Under the pieces are notes generated by a model, which saw only the letters and a program-made list of their open reading frames with translations, made no database searches and was not told the DNA's origin. Source: Strigops habroptila (lineage: Eukaryota > Chordata > Aves > Psittaciformes > Psittacidae). From it: a stretch of 64,000 bases of DNA. The position numbers were made by a program, and so were the translations under genes. The stretch covers positions 61,125,225 to 61,189,224 of the forward strand of contig NC_044282.2 in the NCBI RefSeq assembly GCF_004027225.2, in the 5' to 3' direction. This document shows positions 26,372 through 35,733 of the stretch, one piece after another (position 1 is the first letter of the stretch; each line of letters opens with the position of its first letter).

Positions 26372-26445
26372 TATGATCCCAGGATGGGCTTCAATCATGG
26401 TCCCAGAGGCAGAAGGCAGTACTTATCCACTAAGCCACGCAGCTT
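26372..26445 (-). pseudogene. tRNA-Arg-like relic (tRNA pseudogene or SINE head)
   Basis: The minus strand contains TGGCTTAGTGG at 26437-26427, a full match to the polymerase III A box. After 41 bases it has GATTGAAGC at 26396-26388, which differs from the B box consensus by one C to T change, as from CpG decay. GTGGCTTAGTGGATAAG resembles vertebrate tRNA-Arg. The acceptor and anticodon stems do not pair, so it is not a working tRNA. It could be the head of an ancient tRNA-derived SINE. Confidence 0.55.
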
Positions 26446-26593
26446 GTGAGAGTAGAGGATGTCTGTGTTGAATATGTGAACATCAACCAAAATATGTGAA
26501 TGTATTTCCAATGGACATTCTCAGCACAGCACCCAAAAGTATATCAAGTCACTGTATGACCAGTGAGGCACGGCTTATTGCAGCTGGAAATCA

Positions 26594-26599
26594 TTTATT
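26594..26599 (-). promoter_or_regulatory. Candidate proximal polyadenylation signal, HMBOX1
   Basis: This is the nearest minus-strand AATAAA that I found downstream of the HMBOX1 stop, about 510 bases on. A second AATAAG follows closely. It would give a short 3' UTR form. No strong GT element follows. Confidence 0.35.
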
Positions 26600-26875
26600 C
26601 CCATGCTGAAGTGGGGTTTCTAGTGTTCTTTTTACTCTCTGTTGATACTCCCGATCTGGTGTCCATCGACCCTGTGCCACTACCTCAGCTTGCATCCTTT
26701 CAGTCTCAGAGAAGGAAAAGCATACAGACTATTTTTTTAACACGATCTCTAAGGTTATCCAAGGTTTTAAGTGTAGCCTAAGACTTGTAATTGAGGGCTG
26801 TCTAAAATACCTGGAAGCACTTTGAATGCTAAGACAGAGCAGCAAGATTTTTCTAGCCACTGGGGCTGGGAGAGG

Positions 26876-26893
26876 GAGGTTGGTTGGTTGGTT
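26876..26893 (+). repeat. GGTT tetranucleotide repeat
   Basis: Four GGTT units in tandem. Short microsatellite just downstream of the HMBOX1 stop region. Confidence 0.8.
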
Positions 26894-27105
26894 GATTATT
26901 TACTGGGAATTAATACTGAGAGAGTATATGCAAAGGCTGAGGGCACCATGCCATCTTCACAGAACAAGACCCTAACAGCTAACTGACGTACAAGAAACTG
27001 CAAAGTTATACTGTAAGAACACATATTAAGGACTGAGGAAAGTCTGCTAAGGTGCTACGTCTAAAACTAAGTTACTTCTTGCTTTGACCCTCCCCTCTCT
27101 TTGTA

Positions 27106-27243
27106 TCAGTCATCGTCTAGAGCTTCTGTCTTGATCTCGTTGGCTCCTTGCCGGGCCAATGCCAAGATGGTGTGGTTTACCGCTGCCATTTCCACGGCTA
27201 ATGAAATGGGGTCTTGATGGTCACTATGGCTAGTGCTGTCATC
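27106..27243 (-). CDS. HMBOX1: HMBOX1 last coding exon (C-terminal acidic tail)
   Basis: The minus strand reads an acceptor ATGCACAG at 27251-27244 and then 45 codons beginning DDSTSHSDHQDP and ending IKTEALDDD with TGA at 27108-27106. This is the conserved C-terminus of homeobox containing 1 (HOT1), a nuclear protein that binds TTAGGG telomere repeats and supports telomerase recruitment, and was first described as a transcriptional repressor. The exon starts in phase 0, matching the previous exon, which ends on a complete CAG codon. AVEMAAVNHTILALARQG is a predicted helical segment. KTE within IKTEA is part of a possible sumoylation consensus (IKTE). An open frame continues upstream into the intron but is not coding. 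Confidence 0.96.
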   Translation of the reverse strand, partial: DDSTSHSDHQDPISLAVEMAAVNHTILALARQGANEIKTEALDDD

Positions 27244-30200
27244 CTGTGCATGTGGAAAGGAGAAGAGAGAAGCATTGTTACTCCATGAGTAGAAAACCAG
27301 TGGATAAACAAGTGTGTAATGGACTATGGGCAGCGAATTACACATTCGTTACAAGGGCAGAATGTGGAAGGAATTTACGAAATTGATTTATGACTGATTT
27401 CCCACACTGTGCAGACAAAGGTAAGCAAGGCAAGGAGTGGCACACCCAACTTTTGAGAGGAATTTGAGGGGATAGGGAGGCGAATAGTCTGAGAAAATAT
27501 TAAATTATAAAGAGAAGTGATACACAAGATATGCCAGGAAACCAATCTAAGATAGGAAACAACGTGCACTGCACAAATTCATGCTACACTTACATTTTGA
27601 ATAGACAGTTCTGGTCATCCCAATTAAAAAGGACACAATAGAACTAGAAAAGGTAGAGAGAACGGCAGCCCAGGGGAGGAGAGGCATGGGGTGGCTTTCT
27701 TACGAGGAGAGGCTACACAGATTCAAGTTCTTCAGTTTGAAAAAGAAACGGCTGGTGGTCGATATGGTAAATGTTTATCACAAATAATTAGTAAATAAAG
27801 AACAACTGTTCATGGCTTCTTGTCATCTAACTCACTGGAATGATTTCATACTCCAAAGTGGCAATGGGAAGCATTGCTTCGCTTATCACGATTCAGTTGT
27901 AGGATTCACTGATTTTTAGTTCAGACGAAAGTAAAAATGGCTTTAAAAGGTGGGGTTTAGACAAATTCAGGGAAAATTTAGTCTACAAGAAATTATCAAA
28001 GCTGAAAGTGGATACACTGCCTGGCTCAGGAAGCCTCTCAAAACTATTGACTTCCAGAAGCTGGAAGCTACTGTAATGAAATACATATTCCTCAAAAATA
28101 CTTTTTCTTTAAATTCTACTATTGTCCTCACTCAGAAACAGGATAAAAAACTAGATTAACCCTTGGTCTGAGCCAGTGTGCTGTGAAGACACTGAATTCA
28201 TACAGGTATAGGGGAAAATATGCCAAAAAACTATTAGACTGCTAAGAAAGACAGTGCAATGATTTTGGAGGACCGGAACCAATGTAATTTAAATACGTAG
28301 GTGAAGATACTGCCAGGTACTCCAGTCCACTGAACTATGTGCCACACATTTCTTCGTCTATTTTCTAAAGAGCAAAGTCTCTCAGCTGTAAGAGAACCAG
28401 TGTGGTGTTGGTTGAGATGGCTGGCGAGAAAAAAATGACACTGAGAAACTTTGCTGCTACACGACTGCAGTGAAAATTTTAAAAATCAATGAACTGTTGT
28501 ACACATAACATGGTGCATAATGGCCATGCAATATCAGACCTAAAAGGCTGGCAATTCTAGCATAAATTTTATAGCAAGTAAGTATGTTTCATAGCCTATG
28601 TCAGAAGGAGGGCCAGGTTTTCAATAATAAGGAGAATAAGCAACATCCAAACTCTAACTCCAGCTATCAAATTCTTTTGGAACTTTGGGCAAAATCATGG
28701 TGTTTCCTTCTCTTTAAAACAGGGTACCAACAGTTACCACACCATGATCTCACAAATATTTTTAATTATTATTATTTACTGAAAGGAAATGATAAACATT
28801 TATCAGTCTTCCAACAGCCTTTAAGTGATAAACTTGTGAAATTTAAAATGTCTATTATCCATTTTAGATTAAGATGACAGGTGGTAAATGCTGAGGGGGA
28901 CAGAAAAGCCAGGATTTGGTAAAATCCGGAGGTTATTTAAAGGAATGCATTCATTTACAACAATGTCAGGCAAATATTGTGATGTGCTCACACTCTTAAG
29001 GGCCTCTCAGTAATATTTACTATGGTAAGAAATACATAGTCCTGACTTCTGGAGTTTTAAGCACTTCATTAATATTTGGGTGAACTTTGTGCTTTAAAGT
29101 TTACTAGAGTTAAGGTGTCACTGTAGAAAAGAGAATTTACGGTTTTAACAGCTAAGGGATGTTAAATGGTCATTGGGAGAGCTTGCCATTTAATCTGCTT
29201 CGCTGCTAATGCCTAATTACACTTCATAGAGGAGCCCAGCTAGATTACTGAGAAATGTAATTTTTAAGGGCTCTAAACAAAGATCTTTAATAACCTATGT
29301 GTTTCTCTTTTGAAAGTATTTTGGATAGCACACAGAAGAAAAACATAGTTTGGGAGTCTACATAACACTTCACCTCAGTATTCAGGTCCTGTATCTGACT
29401 GACAAGGAATTATCTGTGCTCGGCAGCAGTTTCAACATATTTTATAGCCATTACAGAGCAGCCTCTCATCATCTAGCGCTAGCGAAGTTGGTTCCACCAA
29501 ATCTGCTGGCGATGACTTATAAGAAAGGCCTTAATACCCATCAGAAGCAGAGCGGCTGAGAATGCCTCTGCCAGATATCTGTTGTACTGGGCCACAGCCA
29601 AGTGTGCTAAGGACTCATTCCAGGACACTCGGTTGCTATTACTCTCTACCAGCAGCTTTTATAGGAGACCTACCTAATTCTCCCAAATGAGTCAATTAAA
29701 AGTGATCTGCCCACCCCAGCTGCTGCTGGGTGTAGCACAGAATACAGCTCATGGCAAAACCAGAACCAAGTGAATTGTTGAAGGCCACTGGTGCCAAGCA
29801 CACACAGCCCTGGGGGGGTTGGCCAACAATGACACCTGAAGGAAAATTGGGAAGGGGATGCAATACCTGTCAGGAAGGTGTGTGAAGGAAGGGTCACCAA
29901 CTTTAGGGTAGGTGAGGGCTCAGAGTGCGGGAAGGGGTATTCTTTTGCTAGAGAATTTAAAAAAGAAGTTGCTGTCAAGGGTTAAAAATAACCAAGGAAA
30001 ATAGAGAATAGGCAAGAGTTAAAATGCAAAAAGAAAAAAAAAAACAAACCAAAAAGACAGATAATATGTAAACAATCCAAATAGTGGCACATAGTTGCAG
30101 AACAATACAGAACAGGTACAGAGCCAAATAAATGTCAAACCTCATTTAATCAAATCCTTTCCCCCCACCCTTCACCCTTTGTCTGTCAGTGTCTTCGGGA

Positions 30201-30934
30201 TGGATCCTGAGATGCTCCTGAAAGGTACTGCCACAAAGAGAGGGAGCTCAGTACCTTACAGGAGGGCACTCAGCATCTTGCTGGGCAAGGTTGCCAAAAG
30301 GGATTATAAAGTGTCGGGGCAGGGACTTGTCTGGGTGCCAGATAAGCAACTCACAGGAGCTGCAGCACAAGCTGTAATGGAGACATTTCTTGCAGAAAGA
30401 AAGAACAGGTGTAAGAGGAAGACACATGCCTAGTTTTGCAGGGAAGCATGTTGGTGTCTGATATATAGGAGCAACTGTTAAAGACCTGTACATCCTTTCT
30501 TGAGGGTGGATAGCTAGAACAGTGCCAGAGGTAAGGAGAGCACAAGTTATGCATGGTGCACTGGGTGAGTAAACACTCTCCTAACATGTTTCATACATTG
30601 CGTGTGGCGTGAATGGTGTAACTTGCTTGTTTGGAGCAGATCCTCCTGTCTTCTTCTACCTTCTCTGCTTCTCTGCCTCCCTCTGAACATCTTCCCTCCT
30701 CCTCCCCATTGCGTACTTGCCAAGTGTCCTGTTGTATGACAATAAATCCATGTGGGTGAATACTGGTTGCTTCAACACATTCAAATAGCGGAGCTGTGCT
30801 CTTCCACTTTCCCCATTACAATTACATAAAAGCAAAACAACAAGAGACATCTGATTTGCAAGAGGTATAGGGCCTCTTCATGTTTCAAGTGAACTCTCTC
30901 TTTTTGGGCCACGCAGCTCGACCATAGTGCTTAC
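27244..30934 (-). other. HMBOX1: HMBOX1 intron, 3.7 kb
   Basis: It runs from the donor GTAAGC (30934 down) to the acceptor CACAG (ending 27244). It holds an ancient CR1 relic at 27605-27970. No other gene was recognised. The plus-strand open frame of 112 codons at 30095-30433 has no recognisable family. Confidence 0.9.
27605..27970 (+). mobile_element. Ancient CR1 LINE relic
   Basis: The plus strand keeps the order of a deep-branching amniote CR1: TTCTGGTCATCC, then CTAGAAAAGGTAGAGAGAACGGC, TACGAGGAGAGGCTA, TTCAGTTTGAAAAAGAAACG, GATATGGTA and a GGGTTTAGACAAATTCA-like end. Divergence is high. It is antisense to HMBOX1. Confidence 0.7.
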
Positions 30935-31029
30935 CTGCTCCGAGTAGTCATTGCCATCAACGTCGTCACTGTTGGAATGACCTCCCGGACTCTGGACATC
31001 TATTCCATGGCTCTCCAGGATTGCTGCTT
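30935..31029 (-). CDS. HMBOX1: HMBOX1 coding exon after the homeobox
   Basis: Ninety-five bases code, with the G carried from the previous exon, for EAAILESHGIDVQSP, then GGHSNSDDVDGNDYSEQ. This is the HMBOX1 linker directly after the homeodomain. The donor is CAG|GTAAGC. The acceptor is TTTTTTCGAAG at 31040-31030. It is followed by AAG and CAG, so three acceptors in tandem are possible, each shifting the start by one codon without breaking frame. The segment is acidic and Ser/Gly-rich and is probably disordered. It joins in phase to the exons on both sides. Confidence 0.95.
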
Positions 31030-32685
31030 CTTCGAAAAAAGCAAATGGATCCCTAATTTATCTGATGCATTGGAGTAATTAAAAGTAACTACTTTTTTTT
31101 TCCAAGAAGTTAGAAAAACTGGAGGAACAGTTAGCTCTTAGCCTCTTCCTCTTCACTCTCCAGTATTTGGGAAGGTAGCACATGTACAGATACTGGTTTG
31201 CCTGAAATCCTTCCCCACCAACTAACAGACTTGTTTGTGAGTAAGAATCCTTGTTTTCCAGCCAGTCCTATTAGATATTAGTTTAATCTCTAATGCACTG
31301 AAGTGGCAAAGGCATTCCCGGTAGATCTTCCCACATAGTTTGGACTGGCAGGACTTAAGGGGGACAGGGAGTGTCTAAAATAGATGAAGAAATTCTTTAA
31401 AGCACTTAAGGGATTTAAAACGACACATATCTTCACCTTCCAGTAGGATCCATCCACCTAAAGCTCTCTTTGGTTCTTTTTAATCTCCTTCCAACCCTTC
31501 TCCCCAGATTGTACAGATACAGCTATAACTCCACCCTGACTTTGCTTTGTTCCCCCCACCCCTTGACAGATTTCATTTTTAGAAAAATAAATTTCGGTTA
31601 AATTTTAATAACACATTAAATGCTGTAAAAAGAAGTTTTTCTTGTTCACAAATATGGCAAGAAAAAGCAGATAGGAAAAGGACACAACATTCTGCAGCTG
31701 CAAAAATACTGGTAGTAGGCAGGTATGGATTTCTGTTCGTCTATGGACTACAAATGTAATTCCGCATAGTATCTAAGGAAGCACATAAAATTTTGCATGC
31801 ACTGCCAACCTTTGTTGACTCCCGGCCACTAATGTGAGTTTATTCTTATTAGAATGTCTTATGTTTATTCACATTAGAAGGTGTACGTCTTACAGGTTCA
31901 GAGCCACTTCTAATTTCCTTATGATCTGCTACTCATGCAAAGAACCTGCAGGGCTAACTCTGAAGAGACTTTTGTTTTATCCTGATCATCAAGAAAAATT
32001 ACTACTTTGTTCCAGCCATTTGTCCCTGTGCAATCCCTTGGAAAGCAGTAAGGAACACAGGTGTAATCAGACTAAGCAGTTGGCTTGAAGAATCTTTGGT
32101 CCTAGTGGCTGTATCTGAGATGTAAAACAACTCACTGGACTCTTGAGATCCCTGTGGGGTCTCAGGGATGGCAGTAAGAAATATAGCCCCAGTGGAACAC
32201 AGACACAAGGAAACCTATAACCAGATAAAAGCTCTTCACAACATCCATTTTTCATTTAAACTGCATGCTAAGATTGTGCACTTGCCATCGTCTCAATTTT
32301 CCTTATTTCCCATATTATTCAGTGCAGATATTTTGAGGTTTTATTTCAGATTTTATTTTGGATACCCAAAGCAGCCTGAGAATAAAGAGATACGATTCTC
32401 CTCCCACCATCAAATTCTGTTTCATTTTTAAAACTGATCTTCCAGTAAAACTTCTTAACAGCATCATCTTTCCTGTATTGATGATGGAATTCTATAAATT
32501 AAACTCCTACCCATATTTCGGGAAAGATCTGGAACAGCAAGACACTAATTTTAATAATTCCTCTGCATTTCTACTAAGAATGTCAGAACCTCTAGCATTT
32601 TCATTAATACAATCTTACGTAATTTCCATCTTTCCTGAGCAAGTCTTAGTACTAAACCTTGAAAACAGGTTTTCTGATACATTAC
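31030..32685 (-). other. HMBOX1: HMBOX1 intron, 1.7 kb
   Basis: Donor GTAATG below 32686 and acceptor TTCGAAG ending at 31030. A polypyrimidine-rich stretch of GCTTTTTTC precedes the acceptor. I see no repeats or genes in it. Confidence 0.9.
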
Positions 32686-32781
32686 CGATATTGGCTCTTC
32701 TCTTGATTTCCTTTCTTCTGTTGGCAAACCAATTGTACACTTTAAGGGAGGTAACTCGTTCCAAATCCGATAACTTTTTCC
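32686..32781 (-). CDS. HMBOX1: HMBOX1 homeobox exon 3 of 3 (recognition helix)
   Basis: Ninety-six bases encode, after completion of the split Gly codon, KKLSDLERVTSLKVYNWFA followed by NRRKEIKRRANI. The segment VYNWFANRRKEIKRR is homeodomain helix 3 with the invariant W, F, N and R positions that contact DNA. The basic end is a likely nuclear localisation signal. The exon begins after acceptor TTTCATAG and ends with donor ATCG|GTAATG. The phase fits G|GG on the left and G|AA on the right. HMBOX1 has an atypical homeodomain with a longer loop between helices 1 and 2, which matches the sequence in the preceding exon. Confidence 0.97.
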
Positions 32782-33904
32782 CTATGAAAGTAACGGGAGG
32801 TGGGGAGGAGGAATAAACATAGCATTGTTACTCACTGGGTTCCAGAGGCAGGCAAAAAACCATTATACATGTGATAAACCCCTGAAATACGGACAGCACT
32901 GAAAACTGCTTATAACTGAGAATAAAGTGAATTTTATGTGAATCAAAGTACTGTGCCCAGATGTTATGGTAATAAACACCAAATATCGCTCTAAAAACAA
33001 AGTAGCCTTTCTTCTTTTTTCAAAAAAATCGGAACTACAGGAATTGCTTTGCAGCTTCAATCGACTAAATCCAGAGCCGTGGGAGAGAGAATAAAGGGCT
33101 GCTTTCCTAGTTCAAACACAAAACCGAGATTCAGAAACCTCAAATTCAATTCGCAGCCCCACCACAAATCGCGTACCCCTGGGCTAGTTCTCTAAATTAT
33201 GTGCCGCAAGGATATAGTTCAATGACGTGTCTTCTTCAGTAGCAAAATGAATGAAGAAATTTTGTGCCATCTCCTCCAATCTGCTTTCCTTCCTCTAAGC
33301 CACCAGCTGCTATCGTGCTCCCGCAGCACTAATCACACCCTCCCAAATGTGCCAGGACACTTGTGATCTTTTGGGACAACGGGTGGATGTTGCAAACCAG
33401 ATCACTGGAGTTTTACGCTTAAACCAGCAAAAAAAATGCCAGCCACCACCAGCCAGCTACAGGAAACAGTGCCTTTTGCTGATCACCAGCAGAAAAGAGG
33501 GAATGCAAGCATACTGTGGAAATCTCTTCAGTTAAAATACTGGATGTAGCTGCATCCTCAGTCCTCTGCAGGTTACATGGGGATGAGACTCCCCTACTTC
33601 AGATTGTTTCTCTAACGTTTATTTATTCAGCATACAAAACATTCATGTAATTGCAGCAATCTGAAAACTTAAGTAGGTAAGGAGAGATGAAACAAGTGAA
33701 ATTAAAATCTGGAAAGAGCCAGCTATGCTGTTTCCTAATGGTGTGCATCAGTACCACTCACAAGATTTTACTGATCCTGAGACACAATGTATTCAAACAG
33801 TTTTTTCCAAGCAGCACAGCCAGGAATAAAACCCCAACCTCTTTGGTGCTCTACCTGATAGATCATTCTGCTTCCACAACATAAAAGACAAGAAACAACA
33901 CATA

Positions 33905-34140
33905 CAAGTTGCAACAAGGGAAATTTTGACTAGGTATTAGGAAAAAGTATTTTGCTATGACAGTGGCTCAACATTGTGGAACAGGGGCCCAGAGGTGGGA
34001 AAACCTCTGCTTTGGAAATTATTGAAAACTGAACAAGGCAAAGCCCTGAGCAGCCTAATCTAAGCTTGTCCTGCCTGACCAGGTGATCTCCAGAGGTCAC
34101 TTCCAGCCTAAATTGCTCTATGATTCTGTGCTGTTCTGTG
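33905..34140 (+). mobile_element. Old CR1 LINE 3' end
   Basis: The plus strand runs from GACTAGGTATTAGGAAAAA through GTGGAACAGGGGCCCAGAGG to GGTGATCTCCAGAGGTCAC and CTATGATTCTGTG, the CR1 3' end of a subfamily with the CTCCAGAGGTC motif. It is moderately decayed, with short deletions. Confidence 0.88.
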
Positions 34141-34318
34141 ACTGTCCCAATGTTCAGGAGTCATGCCTTAGCCTTCTTTTGCATTAATTTTAATTCTGGT
34201 TAAGTAAAATTAAAATATATCCAAAATACAAGTTCTGAAAACTATGTAAACGTTTGTTTAGCAAACCTAAGCAAAGGCAGGTGTATTCACTACACTGAAC
34301 ATTCATGCTTCTAACAGA

Positions 34319-34508
34319 ACCAAAGAATTGTTTGGGTTGGAAAGGACCTTAAAGCTCATCAAGTTCCAACCACCCTGACACAGGCAGGGACACCTTCCAC
34401 CAGACCAGGTTGCTCAAGGTCCCGTCCCTTAGCTGCTCTACTGTTTTTCTGGAGCCTTCTTTTCTCCAGGCTGAACAATCCTAGGTCTCTCAGTCTTTCT
34501 TCTCTCTT
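34319..34508 (-). mobile_element. CR1 LINE 3' end with internal deletion
   Basis: The plus strand begins with the reversed CR1 end (TTGTTTGGGTTGGAAAGGACC) and reaches GACCAGGTTGCTCAAGG. It then passes almost directly to CTGGAGCCTTCTTTTCTCC, a block that lies about 230 bases further along in the copy at 7608. The middle is deleted. Confidence 0.88.
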
Positions 34509-35158
34509 ACGTACAACTTCTCCAGCAACATCAAAAATGCAAGTTTTTGACCCAAATTCAAGTTCCTCTATTAGTACACAGATTCTAATATGAGACCCTT
34601 GTCTACAAGCTGTAAAGAAAATTGAAAGCTGGGAAAGCTGTGCTCCTTACTCCTCTGACGATGTGCTGTATAATCTCCAGCAAGCCTCAGCCTCTGAACC
34701 TAAAATTTCACATCTGTAAAAAGGAACCAGTAAAACACAGTTTCATGGAGTGTAAAATTCTCAGATGGCTACTGAATGCTTAGATAAGTACTTTGAAATA
34801 ACTGAATGTAAAGAATGAAAACCTTCCAGACATGTTTATTTTCTTAGCAATGCTATTTACCAAGCTGTATACATGAAAGGTTCAGATGCACAACTTGTAC
34901 TTCATATCTCAAATGGTGGGAATTTAAGTTGCAGACATCGGCATTTATGTTTGAAAATTGCATTGACTGTCATGTTCATCCCAGTATGGCAGCTCTGAAC
35001 AACATGAGTCATAGACTGCTCAGGAAGAAACCTACTACTAGTTGAGAGCACTGCATTTGTTAGTAATAGCCATAAAATGAGATTTGCTGAATTTAGCAAG
35101 AGATGTTGAAATCTAATTGCAGTTGCCATTGGAAAGGACACAATGATCAGCTCCTCAC

Positions 35159-35241
35159 CTGGCTTTTGTATAACTGCATTACAGGCGTTTGCAATTTCTT
35201 CTCTCTTTGCCTCATCTGGATATTGATTCTCATTGAAGTAA
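35159..35241 (-). CDS. HMBOX1: HMBOX1 homeobox exon 2 of 3 (extended loop)
   Basis: Eighty-three bases encode, with a Ser codon completed across the junction, SYFNENQYPDEAKREEIANA followed by CNAVIQKP. This covers the end of homeodomain helix 1, the loop and helix 2. YPDEAKREEIA is characteristic of the HNF1-like, atypical homeodomains, and NACNAVIQKPG extends the region between helices. The acceptor is TCTTGCAG and the donor CCAG|GTGAGG. Phases agree with both neighbours. The reading frame continues a short way into the intron on the 3' side but then diverges from the family. Confidence 0.97.
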
Positions 35242-35700
35242 CTGCAAGAGGGAAAAAAAAAAAGATTGGTAATTTTTATCAGAAATAAAAGCATGAAGGC
35301 TCCAAAGCAGCTTCATTAAAGGTGCCAACTGCTAGTTTACGCACAGATGCAGCAAATTTTATGTAAACCTGTATACGCATACGGTAATATGTGCATGCAT
35401 TCATATCCACCAAGTGGATAAGCCTTCCGAAATGCCTCAGGTAAATAAATATTAGCTCAGCATTTGCAGTGTCACCTCGGCATTTGGAACATTGCACTAG
35501 GAGACGCAATAAGGTAGGCAATGCTACGAATATCAGAGTTACGACTGTCAAGGGAAGCATGATGTCAGAAGACAACATAGGCCATGCCTCTGCCCCTGTT
35601 TATCATCATTTACTTATTTTTCTCCACTGACATACCCTAGCTTAGGCAGCATCCTACAAATGAAGGAGCTGTTCAATATTTATGTTGATCCCTGGATTAA

Positions 35701-35733
35701 TATATACACACATATGTACATATATATATATAT
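35701..35733 (+). repeat. AT-type microsatellite
   Basis: Alternating TATATACACACATATGTACA then TATATATATATA. A simple dinucleotide repeat. Confidence 0.8.

Larger units (their letters stand above)
10846..27105 (-). other. HMBOX1: Region downstream of the HMBOX1 stop: 3' UTR, inferred distal 3' end and uncertain sequence
   Basis: The proximal part, directly below 27105, is HMBOX1 3' UTR. How far it extends as one exon is unclear. The left edge near 10850-10930 resembles a minus-strand transcript end with two AATAAA signals. The stretch 10860-13700 is T-rich on the minus strand and free of CR1, as in a long UTR. No coding exon was recognised in these 16 kb. Repeats are a CR1 relic at 17340, a larger old CR1 at 22756-23260, a tRNA-like relic near 26410 and simple runs. 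It may be a long or spliced 3' UTR, or partly intergenic. Confidence 0.45.
32782..35158 (-). other. HMBOX1: HMBOX1 intron, 2.4 kb, within the homeobox
   Basis: The intron has donor GTGAGG and acceptor CATAG. It contains two adjacent CR1 copies in opposite orientations (33905-34140 plus, 34319-34508 minus). No other gene was recognised. Confidence 0.9.

Noticed and set aside
30095..30433. 112-codon plus-strand open frame in an HMBOX1 intron
   Set aside because: No recognisable domain, antisense to the gene, with no splice signals or promoter. Length is compatible with chance.
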